Assembly (NCBI GenBank): GCA_017519145.1
Contig: JAFWTA010000025.1
Location: forward strand, 32,718 to 96,717
From: Ruminococcus sp.
GTDB lineage: Bacteria > Bacillota > Clostridia > Oscillospirales > Ruminococcaceae
Direction: 5' to 3'
DNA: 64,000 nucleotides
Shown: positions 50,701 through 57,091 of the stretch, one piece after another
How the letters are laid out: each line of letters starts with the position of its first letter
Position numbering within the stretch: position 1 is the first letter of the stretch
Position numbers and translations under genes: made by a program
The notes under the pieces: generated by a model
What the model was told of the DNA's origin: nothing
Seen by the model: only the letters and a program-made list of their open reading frames with translations
The model's database searches: none

Positions 50701-51326
50701 GATTCAATCTGGGCGTATTTACACTTATTCTCGGCATCATCGCTCTGGTTCTGCTTTACAGATACGACAAGAAGCACAACAAGGTCCTCATCGAAAGAAA
50801 GAAGAGGAAGGAGCTTTTCAAGAACAAGACCGTTGACGAGATAGTTGCAGAGCTCAACAAGGAAGCTGAGGCTTCAAAGAGCAAGGGTAAAAAGAAGAAA
50901 AAGCCCAAGCCCGAAAAGGCTGAGGACAGCTCCGAGGACACCGTGGAAAAGACCGAAGCCGCCGAAACCGAGGCGAATGCCGAGGAGAAGCCTGCTGAAA
51001 AGTCCAAGAAAAAGGCAAAGGCTTCACTGGTAGTTGCGGTGCAGGAGCCCGAAGAGGAGGAGGCTGAGGAAGCCGTTAACGATGCCGAAAGGTTCATCAG
51101 AAACGCCGACGCTTCTCTGAAGGAGGGCATTACCGAGCTTGCCGATGAGGCTGAGGAAGCCGCTGAAGACATCGCCGACACAGCCGAGGACATAAAGGAC
51201 GAGGCTGAGGAGATCGCCGAGGAGGTCTCCGAGGCAGCTGAGGATGCTGCTGAAAAGGCTGAGGGCACCGTACACCATGCGGCTCCCAAGAAAAACGGCG
51301 GCAAAAACAAAAAGAAAAAGAAGTAA
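47724..51326 (+). CDS. YfhO-family multi-span membrane protein with long charged tail
   Basis: Protein of 1200 residues from TTG at 47724 with AGGAGG 7 nt upstream. The N-terminal 560 residues hold about 12 membrane helices, starting FLIPFLLTLIAYIGFGVYPFG, with a first extracytoplasmic loop containing DLNGQY and a YSWSRNLSGG segment typical of YfhO. An extracytoplasmic domain (about 570-1000) and a last helix (about 1000-1020) follow. YfhO proteins are linked to sugar addition on wall polymers in Bacillus. The last 185 residues are unusual: Lys-rich blocks, a Glu/Ala-rich region and repeats such as EEAAEDIADTAEDIKDEAEE, ending in Lys. Confidence 0.85.
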   Translation: MAKSTAAGAATVSSRKKIGSKKPAVTAADIIAEKRGKKIRPLFYIASFLIPFLLTLIAYIGFGVYPFGERSVLTLDLNGQYIYYFEALRRDFWGDGSAFYSWSRNLSGGFMGIIGYYLASPFTLIIMVLPRKMILESMMIMQMTKVGAAGLTFSIYAQKAKNLKPLQSIAFSTMYAMMAYVVIQLIDPMWIDGPVFLPLIILGVEYLVDDGRKINYIIPTAMMFVANFYIGFMIAIFIALYFVYYVFFGTNRKFKGIEDYGKTFGTMVLSTVIVLFCSCFMILPVYNALALGKFDFSVPDYSYKAMFNPLELVPCLLPNQYYSVNVDEGTRFYGRPEIYCGVLTFVLIPLFFMNTKIKRNKKVGYGLLTFALLFSMYVKPINMMWHGGQDPNWLPYRYSFLLSFVLVSMAAETFSKLDGYKMSPLSAGISAVTVGGLSAAFCGMMKKFNYNEEKYKYVAITPYKAKLDSLDTEDQLWLGTIAFGLILGAIYLIGVYMYSHTKTKKARNAITIVMAGLIFFETGYNCFDSFRKIFKEVGNSGKSTYTEIITAPDVVKQLEEYDGGFYRAEKTFDRMVNDPLAYNLKGISHSSSVMNARAIQFIETMGYFTQSFESKYRGSNPVADSILGIKYVLDDPARNSSSNNLLDASYIKRFESSYKKDKDVPAHIDVYENPNALNIGYMADDDIMQLSGLGNDNPFNSLNNFLSAMTGNTPSFQTNPIVPKQYYVPFDYTVNYDDSKVYLHDYFNDPDGDGNGTMHDCYEAFAGVNDAVVNVDVTVPKDGNIYMHLGSEMRRQCNVWVAVKGEDGVYRGQNTGTEAYDGYGQYFTTNSSPIVRMGPFKAGDEVEIRLTIPPTGPNGNYTGQNEYIMVRKNAGFNFYYLDEEAFTEDITKLKANQWELDMDKTNDRHLVGEIDAQDGQVMVTTIPYEPGWKIQIDGKTIDNLIVEETTEAGTKVLKNKQGVEGQVIVLGTLIGIRLPAGHHTVSMKYTPPGFNLGVFTLILGIIALVLLYRYDKKHNKVLIERKKRKELFKNKTVDEIVAELNKEAEASKSKGKKKKKPKPEKAEDSSEDTVEKTEAAETEANAEEKPAEKSKKKAKASLVVAVQEPEEEEAEEAVNDAERFIRNADASLKEGITELADEAEEAAEDIADTAEDIKDEAEEIAEEVSEAAEDAAEKAEGTVHHAAPKKNGGKNKKKKK

Positions 51327-51347
51327 TACCACTTCATACTAAAACAA

Positions 51348-51386
51348 AAGCCATAAGGAAGAATACCTTCCTTATGGCTTTTTTTA
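51348..51386. terminator. bidirectional terminator between the YfhO-like and MFS genes
   Basis: Perfect 14-bp stem AAGCCATAAGGAAG/CTTCCTTATGGCTT with a 5-nt loop, T7 on the plus side and TTTTGTTTT on the minus side. Confidence 0.93.
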
Positions 51387-51413
51387 TTGATGAGCTGTGT
51401 TCAGATCACATCA

Positions 51414-52502
51414 TCACCAGTATGTGAATATGGCTCCTGCTATGGGCGAGAGTACTATCATTATCAGCGAAAAGCTCAGGGACTCCACCGAGGTGAGAGT
51501 TGCCCTCTGCTCCGAGGGGAACAGCTTCTGGAGCTTCGCATTTGTCCGCACCTGCAAAGCATCATCACCCACTGCGGCTGCAAATCCGCCCATCGCCATG
51601 ATGATATAACTTGCGGAATGCTCGGCAATTAGCCCCGTCAGCACAAGAGCGGCAGTAACGGCAAAAACCGTTCTGTACTTCGCTTTCGGAAATCGGAGTA
51701 TCAGCCGCGAGCCTACGATGCCGCCTGTCTCCATGAACAGCAGTGCAAGCCCCAGTCCGCCGCGTGGGATGCCTCTCTCGGGAAGCTTTGCCTGCAAAAA
51801 GAACAGCAGCAGTATATCCAGCGCCCCGATGAGAGAATTACAGAGCATCAGTCCCATAGCCCTGCCTGCACTCCTCAGGAATGAGATGCTCTCCGTAAAG
51901 CAGAGCTTTATCCTCGTAAGCATACTGCGGTTATCTGCGCCATTCTGTCCGCCGATCTCCGTAAGTGTTGACAGCACAGCAAGCTGCACCGCACAGCAGA
52001 TAAGGTCGGTGGAGTAGGCGAGCCTGTAGCCTATTGTCAGGGCAAGTCCTGCAAAAAGCGTGGATATGCCGCTGCACATTCTGTATATCACCAGCTGATT
52101 TGACTCGAACCGCTCAAACCTGCCCTGTATGCCTGCCCTTTTCATAGAGTCGTAGGCGAGGGCGTCGGCGGTGCCCGACGAGAAGTTATAGCACAGCGCC
52201 TGAAAGGCGATGGAAGCGCAGACCATGAACAGATCATTTGAGAATATCATGATCAGGCTGCCGAGAAAGTGCATGATACTGCTGACCATCAGCATTTTCT
52301 TCCTGCCGAAAACATCAGCCATTACTCCCGAGGGAAGCTCAAATATTATACTTGTGATGTGAAATACTGTCTCGGCAATGCCGATCTCAACGAGGCTGAA
52401 GCCTCTGGCGGCAAGAAGCGCCACCCATGCCCCCGTAAGGGAAAGATTTCCCATAACGGATGACAGATACAGCCCTCTGAGCTGCTTTCTTATATTAAAC
52501 AT
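51414..52502 (-). CDS. MFS efflux-type transporter
   Basis: Protein of 362 residues with about eleven hydrophobic segments. The MFS loop motif after helix 2 is present as GVMADVFGRKK (about residue 60). It ends GAIFTYW inside or before the last helix, so it is somewhat short for a 12-helix MFS protein; two adjacent stop codons close the frame. The substrate is unknown. The ATG has AAAGGAG 8 nt upstream, but this site lies in a stable hairpin (52509-52545), and a small leader ORF precedes it, an arrangement common for drug-inducible resistance genes. Confidence 0.85.
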   Translation of the reverse strand: MFNIRKQLRGLYLSSVMGNLSLTGAWVALLAARGFSLVEIGIAETVFHITSIIFELPSGVMADVFGRKKMLMVSSIMHFLGSLIMIFSNDLFMVCASIAFQALCYNFSSGTADALAYDSMKRAGIQGRFERFESNQLVIYRMCSGISTLFAGLALTIGYRLAYSTDLICCAVQLAVLSTLTEIGGQNGADNRSMLTRIKLCFTESISFLRSAGRAMGLMLCNSLIGALDILLLFFLQAKLPERGIPRGGLGLALLFMETGGIVGSRLILRFPKAKYRTVFAVTAALVLTGLIAEHSASYIIMAMGGFAAAVGDDALQVRTNAKLQKLFPSEQRATLTSVESLSFSLIMIVLSPIAGAIFTYW

Positions 52503-52508
52503 AAAAAA

Positions 52509-52545
52509 ATCTCCTTTAACTGTAAATTACATCAGTTAAGGAGAT
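52509..52545 (-). promoter_or_regulatory. Shine-Dalgarno-sequestering hairpin in the MFS leader
   Basis: On the transcript, ATCTCCTTAACTG (52533-52545) pairs with CAGTTAAAGGAGAT (52509-52522), with one bulged base and a 10-nt loop. The 3' arm contains the AAAGGAG ribosome site of the MFS gene. Opening the stem would be needed for translation. Another complementary pair, CTGAAAAAAGG (52649-52659) with CCCTTTTTCAG (52608-52618), encloses a CCCG/CGGG hairpin further up in the leader. Confidence 0.75.
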
Positions 52546-52593
52546 AATGCGCGTATTTCCGCTTACTTTTACAGACCTTGAGAGCCTTTCACT

Positions 52594-52686
52594 TTACTCG
52601 GCTAAATCTGAAAAAGGGCGCACTATCCCCGTAAACGGGAAATAATAACCTTTTTTCAGTTGTACGTTTCTGATTTTCCAAAACAT
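52594..52686 (-). CDS. putative regulatory leader peptide (30 aa) of the MFS gene
   Basis: A 31-codon frame (ATG 52686 to TAA 52594) inside the MFS 5' leader, with GAGG 8-9 nt before the ATG. It begins MFWKIRNVQLKKGYYF and ends PFSDLAE. It spans both arms of the upstream stem, so ribosome stalling on it would change which leader hairpins form. There is no evidence for a free-standing function; the role proposed is cis-acting. Confidence 0.55.
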   Translation of the reverse strand: MFWKIRNVQLKKGYYFPFTGIVRPFSDLAE

Positions 52687-52724
52687 ACTTATTGCCTCTT
52701 TGTCAGTAAAATGTTGTTTTCACT

Positions 52725-52753
52725 ATTATACCACACCGGCGGATATCCGTCAA
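52725..52753 (-). promoter_or_regulatory. promoter of the MFS transcript
   Basis: Minus strand TTGACG (52748-52753), 17-nt spacer, TATAAT (52725-52730) with TGG extended -10. It gives a leader of roughly 215 nt before the MFS start codon, the longest leader with a strong promoter in the window. Confidence 0.88.
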
Positions 52754-52810
52754 GCGCCCTGCCTTGCGCCATTTGCACAAAAGAAAGCCACTGATTTGGC
52801 TAATATGCCT

Positions 52811-52840
52811 ATGACATTTCAGTCAAAAATGTGCTACAAT
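52811..52840 (+). promoter_or_regulatory. promoter of the CarD-like gene
   Basis: ATGACA (52811-52816), 18-nt spacer, TACAAT (52835-52840) with TGC extended -10, followed by a leader of about 95 nt that includes an AGCCC/GGGCT pairing. Confidence 0.65.
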
Positions 52841-52939
52841 AATTGTATAAGAATACAAAACGCAACGTGTAGCCCCCTGTCAGGACGTAAATCCGGTTGA
52901 TAAAGGGCTGCACTCTTTTTTTTACGGAGGTGCATGACC

Positions 52940-53434
52940 ATGTATAACGCAGGCGACGCTGTTGTTTACTCATCATACGGTGTTTGTATGATAACCGCCA
53001 TCGAAGATCACGATTTCAGCGGCGAAAACGTGGAATACTACGTTCTTCGCCCCGTCAGTGACAACAAGAATACATTCTACGTCCCCACCGACAACGAAGC
53101 CCTCAAAAGCCGCATGAGGAGCGTCTGCTCACGCAGCGAGGCGGAGGAGCTCATAAGCGGGATGCCGCAGGAGGATATGTTCTGGATCGAGGACGAGTCC
53201 CGTCGCAAGGAGGAGTACCGCAGGATCATCGACTCGGGCGACCGCCGAAAGATAATCGGGCTCATCAAGACACTGTATATCCACGGCGAGGAGCTGGCTG
53301 CCCAGCACAAGAAGCTCCGCTCATCCGATGAGAGGTTCCTGCACGAGGCTGAGAATATGCTATATGACGAGTTCGCATATGCGCTCCGGCTCAACAAAGA
53401 CGAGGTCCTTCCCTACATCAGACAGCACATATAA
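52940..53434 (+). CDS. CarD-family transcriptional regulator
   Basis: Protein of 164 residues. The N-terminal Tudor-like RNA-polymerase-interacting domain (MYNAGDAVVYSSYGVCMITA, residues 1-60, with YYVLRPV) is followed by an all-helical domain with RRKIIGLIKTLYIHGEEL. CarD proteins bind the RNAP beta subunit and stabilise open complexes. GGAGG lies 9 nt before ATG 52940; the ATG at 52934 is too close (3 nt). Monocistronic. Confidence 0.9.
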   Translation: MYNAGDAVVYSSYGVCMITAIEDHDFSGENVEYYVLRPVSDNKNTFYVPTDNEALKSRMRSVCSRSEAEELISGMPQEDMFWIEDESRRKEEYRRIIDSGDRRKIIGLIKTLYIHGEELAAQHKKLRSSDERFLHEAENMLYDEFAYALRLNKDEVLPYIRQHI

Positions 53435-53440
53435 AACAGG

Positions 53441-53480
53441 CTCCGAATTGTGAACAAAACAATTCGGAGTTAATTTTTTT
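53441..53480 (+). terminator. terminator of the CarD-like gene
   Basis: Perfect 11-bp stem CTCCGAATTGT/ACAATTCGGAG with a 7-nt loop, then TTAATTTTTTT. Confidence 0.92.
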
Positions 53481-53608
53481 GCTCTACAAAGAATTTATTT
53501 TGACTTAGCGGACAATATCTTATACATAAATAATATAATTGAAATATTCAGGTTTTGTTTGTTGAATTTCTTATAGACATTTATACTAAATTCAAAACCG
53601 ATATTTCT

Positions 53609-53626
53609 ATGCAACTATTGTTGCAT
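53609..53626 (+). promoter_or_regulatory. palindrome upstream of the GH5 promoter (candidate operator)
   Basis: ATGCAAC-TATT-GTTGCAT, a perfect 7-bp inverted repeat whose right arm ends 15 nt before the -35. The surrounding 310-nt gap is AT-rich with no other gene. Confidence 0.5.
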
Positions 53627-53641
53627 TTTGCACAAATCCTA

Positions 53642-53670
53642 TTGACATTATTCTACGTTTGTGCTAAACT
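53642..53670 (+). promoter_or_regulatory. promoter of the GH5 gene
   Basis: TTGACA (53642-53647), 17-nt spacer, TAAACT (53665-53670) with TGC extended -10. The word TTTGTGCTAAA here also occurs upstream of the first GH9 gene (32589-32599). Confidence 0.75.
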
Positions 53671-53747
53671 TTAGTTGTAAAAAAAGAGAGGGATTTTCTG
53701 CACTGGATCCCGCGATAAAACCCATTAATATTAGGGAGGAATATTGT

Positions 53748-56024
53748 ATGTTCACAAATTTTAAAAATGTGAAGCGTGTCATCAGCATATCAGCTGCGGC
53801 TATGTGCCTGTTCTCATCGCTCCGCATCGCTCCGATCGGTGATATCGCCGACGCAGCAGACACAACTATGACAGCCTTCGAGATCACAGAGAATATGAAG
53901 ATAGGCTGGAACCTCGGCAACACCATGGACGCTACCGCAGGCGACGCCAAGGGTACTTACGAAACAGCAGGCCTTGAGACCGAGACTTCATGGGGATGCC
54001 CCAAGGCTAATCAGCAGCTCTTCGACGCTCTGAAGGCTAAGGGCTTCAACACAGTCCGCATTCCTACTACATGGTTCCAGCACCTGGACGAGAACAATAA
54101 CATCGATCCCGAGTGGCTGGCTCGTGTAAAGGAAGTCGTTGACTACGGTATCAAGAACGATATGTACATCATCCTCAACGTTCACCATGAGAACTGGATA
54201 AACAGAAGTGACCTCGTGAACGCTTATGATGACATCAAGCCCAAGCTCCTGAAGATCTGGACCCAGATCGCTGAGGAGTTCAAGGATTACGATCAGCACC
54301 TCATCTTCGAGTGCATGAACGAGCCCCGTGCTGTTAATACAGAACATGAGTGGTGGGCTGCTAAGGCTGTTCCCGAGTGTGACGTCATCAACGATCTTGA
54401 GCATGATTTCGTTGACCTCATCAGAAATACAGACGGTCCTTACGCAAAGACCCGTCTCCTGATGCTCCCCGGCTACTGTGCAAGCGCAGAGGAGACCTTC
54501 CTCAAGGCTATCGATGTTCCCAACGATCCTTACGTTGCTATCTCGGTACACGCTTACACTCCTTATGACTTCACAATGAATAAGGCGATCGCAGATCACT
54601 CCGTATTCACAAGCACATATTCCGCTAACCTTGCTTCTATCCTCGAGGGTATCCGCAATACCTTCATCGACAAGGACATCCCCGTTGTAATCGGCGAGAT
54701 GGGTACATCAAACTTCGGCAACACCGAGGCAAGAGTTGCATGGACAGATCAGTATTTCAAAACAACAAAGAAGTACGGTATCCCCTGCTGTCTCTGGGAT
54801 AACGGTCAGCTGAGGAACCCTAACGATCCCAAGCAGGATATCAGCGAGATCCACGGCTATGTCAACCGTAATACAGGTGAATGGAACGAGGATTCACTTC
54901 CTATCATCAACAAGATGATGGAGATCATGAACGACAGCTCCATCACTTGGGGCAGCGAGAAGCACCTTCCCAAGCTCACTCACCAGAACTATGATGAGGG
55001 CACAAAGGTTTACACAGGTCCTACAGAGATCGACGTAGACAAGGCTGCTACATATCAGAACACAACTCCCGGCGGCGAGGGCGAGATCACATTTGACAAG
55101 CTTGAGGGCAAGGAAGTTGCTATCAAGTACACAGGCGCAGATCCTATCCTCTGCTTCTCAGACGCAAGCTACGGCAACTGGACAGAGCTCAAGCCCTACG
55201 GCATTGACAGCGAGCAGGGAATTGCTTACTTCAACATGGCTAAGCTTCCCGACGCATGGGGCAAGGATACAGCTCTCATAGCTCATATGCAGGCAAAGAC
55301 TCTCGGCGTAACAACCGTTGACTCTATCGTTATCCTCAACGCTCCCGAGGGAGATATCCCCGAGCCCGTTGCTACTGCTCTTATCAAGAAGGTAGACCTT
55401 TCAGAGGCTAAGGATACAGATTCTCTCACAGTTACTATCGCAGGCCCCGCAGGCACAAAGAACGACGGTGCTCTCGGCTTCATGAAGGGCGATGACTGGA
55501 CACAGATCGAGTGGAAGGGCACTATCGGTGCTGACGGCACACTCACAGTTACTATCCCGCTGGCAGACGTTCCCAAGGGCAACGCTGAATTCCAGGTATG
55601 GGGCAACTTCGATATAGTTGAGATCAAGGACGTAAAGATCGGTTCTGCTGATCCTCAGACAACTACATCGACATCTACAACCACAACAACTACCACTACT
55701 ACCACTACAACAACTACTACAACCACATCTACTACGACTACTGCTACAACTACAAGCAGTGTCGTAACAACCACCAAGAAGGGTCCTTCACCTCACACAG
55801 GCGGTCAGTATGGCGATGCAAACTGCGACGGCACTGTTGAACTGGCAGATGCTATCCTCATCATGCAGTTCCTCGCAAACCCCAATAAGTACACCATTTC
55901 TGAGATGGGCAAGGATCTCGGCGACGTTGACAAGTCCACAGTGGGTCTTACATCCAACGACGCTCTCTTCATTCAGGAGTACCTCCTCCACCTCAGAGAC
56001 AGCCTCACACCTGCTAACGCATAA
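53748..56024 (+). CDS. dockerin-bearing glycoside hydrolase family 5 endoglucanase
   Basis: Protein of 758 residues. ATG 53748 has GGGAGG upstream; earlier frame is unsupported. Signal peptide to about residue 36. GH5 domain about 45-400 with GWNLGNTMDA, RIPTTW, the acid/base in FECMNEPR (E191) and the nucleophile in VIGEMGTSN (E317); these features fit subfamily 4. Two further beta-rich modules, about 442-531 and 542-633, look like carbohydrate-binding modules (CBM80, known beside ruminococcal GH5 domains, is a candidate for one). A Thr linker (634-675) leads to a dockerin (about 686-755): first loop DANCDGTVELAD canonical, second DVDKSTVGLTSND with an insertion and few ligands. Confidence 0.95.
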   Translation: MFTNFKNVKRVISISAAAMCLFSSLRIAPIGDIADAADTTMTAFEITENMKIGWNLGNTMDATAGDAKGTYETAGLETETSWGCPKANQQLFDALKAKGFNTVRIPTTWFQHLDENNNIDPEWLARVKEVVDYGIKNDMYIILNVHHENWINRSDLVNAYDDIKPKLLKIWTQIAEEFKDYDQHLIFECMNEPRAVNTEHEWWAAKAVPECDVINDLEHDFVDLIRNTDGPYAKTRLLMLPGYCASAEETFLKAIDVPNDPYVAISVHAYTPYDFTMNKAIADHSVFTSTYSANLASILEGIRNTFIDKDIPVVIGEMGTSNFGNTEARVAWTDQYFKTTKKYGIPCCLWDNGQLRNPNDPKQDISEIHGYVNRNTGEWNEDSLPIINKMMEIMNDSSITWGSEKHLPKLTHQNYDEGTKVYTGPTEIDVDKAATYQNTTPGGEGEITFDKLEGKEVAIKYTGADPILCFSDASYGNWTELKPYGIDSEQGIAYFNMAKLPDAWGKDTALIAHMQAKTLGVTTVDSIVILNAPEGDIPEPVATALIKKVDLSEAKDTDSLTVTIAGPAGTKNDGALGFMKGDDWTQIEWKGTIGADGTLTVTIPLADVPKGNAEFQVWGNFDIVEIKDVKIGSADPQTTTSTSTTTTTTTTTTTTTTTTTSTTTTATTTSSVVTTTKKGPSPHTGGQYGDANCDGTVELADAILIMQFLANPNKYTISEMGKDLGDVDKSTVGLTSNDALFIQEYLLHLRDSLTPANA
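55660..55770 (+). repeat. threonine-codon microsatellite (linker of GH5)
   Basis: Low-complexity ACN tract encoding Thr with a few Ser and Ala, between the second accessory module and the dockerin. Same kind as the GH9 linkers. Confidence 0.9.
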
Positions 56025-56050
56025 TCCAATTCTTTCAATTATACCTCTGA

Positions 56051-56083
56051 AATGCAGCTGCTGAAAAAGCAGCTGCATTTTTT
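56051..56083 (+). terminator. terminator of the GH5 gene
   Basis: Perfect 12-bp stem AATGCAGCTGCT/AGCAGCTGCATT with a 5-nt loop and T7. Confidence 0.95.
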
Positions 56084-56154
56084 TATAGATGTCCTTATAT
56101 ATAAACCGGCTTATGGATATTGAATTATAATATATTATTAACTTTTACAGACTA

Positions 56155-56184
56155 TTGACAAAACAAGACGAACTGTTATATAAT
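56155..56184 (+). promoter_or_regulatory. promoter of the cpsB-capD genes
   Basis: TTGACA (56155-56160), 18-nt spacer, TATAAT (56179-56184). The leader is about 135 nt, AT-rich, with no clear fold. Confidence 0.85.
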
Positions 56185-56323
56185 TATAGCAGTATCGCTG
56201 TAATGGTACACTAACCGACAGCAGATCATATGCAAAAATTATAACAAAAGCAGAGACATATATATGCTTTTTTAATAAACAATAAACCCATCTCACTAAG
56301 GAACAAAAGGATGACAACTGAAT

Positions 56324-57040
56324 ATGCTTACTGATTATCATTGCCATATTCTGCCCGGGATCGACGACGGTGCATACGACGTGGATACCTCTCTCTGTAT
56401 GATCGAGACAATGAAAGAACAGGGCGTGGAAAGAATAGTGGCTACGCCGCATTTCTATGCACATGAGGAAAGATCCCTGACAGAATACCTCATCAGGCGT
56501 GAGATCGCCTACGAAAGCATCGCGGACTTCGCTGCGGTGCCGAATATCCTGCTGGGCGCCGAGGTCGCCATTGAACACGGGATATCAAAAATACACGGCA
56601 TAGACAGACTCGCTATCGAGGATACAGGACTCATACTGCTTGAGCTGCCTTTCCGTGACTTCGAGGACTGGATGTCCGAGGAGATAAATGCCATCGCTTC
56701 AGAATACGGTCTTACCGTGATACTTGCGCATATTCACAGGTATCTGACCTATTACTCTCCCGAAAACTTTGAAAAGATCCTGAAGACCGACGCCGTCTTT
56801 CAGTTCAATAACGAGGCATTCCTCGTCGAACGGGAAGCAGAGCTCATAAAACGCCTGAGGGAAGAAAAAAAGAGGATAGTTTTCGGCAGCGATGCACATA
56901 ATATGGGCGCAAGGCGCCCCAATTGGGATATGCTTTTGGAGGAATGTGACCCCGAAATTTTAGAGGCTTCGAATGATTTCATGATAACAGCAGATAATAC
57001 TATCGAAGTCCTGTCCGCCTGCGATTCCGCAAGCGTTTAA
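56324..57040 (+). CDS. CpsB/CapB-type protein-tyrosine phosphatase (PHP domain)
   Basis: Protein of 238 residues with a metal-dependent PHP fold: DYHCHILPGIDDG (residues 4-16), TPHFYAHEE, GAEVAI, LAHIHRY and FGSDAHNMG supply the His/Asp/Glu metal ligands. Such phosphatases dephosphorylate the BY-kinase controlling capsule or exopolysaccharide assembly. No BY-kinase gene is seen in the window; the Wzz-like protein at 42 kb lacks a kinase domain. Ribosome site AAAGG is 12 nt from the ATG and weak. Confidence 0.9.
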   Translation: MLTDYHCHILPGIDDGAYDVDTSLCMIETMKEQGVERIVATPHFYAHEERSLTEYLIRREIAYESIADFAAVPNILLGAEVAIEHGISKIHGIDRLAIEDTGLILLELPFRDFEDWMSEEINAIASEYGLTVILAHIHRYLTYYSPENFEKILKTDAVFQFNNEAFLVEREAELIKRLREEKKRIVFGSDAHNMGARRPNWDMLLEECDPEILEASNDFMITADNTIEVLSACDSASV

Positions 57041-57091
57041 GGGGAACAACTGTCGGCTCGCCATAAGGTCTGCCGATACGGGGGGAAGATT

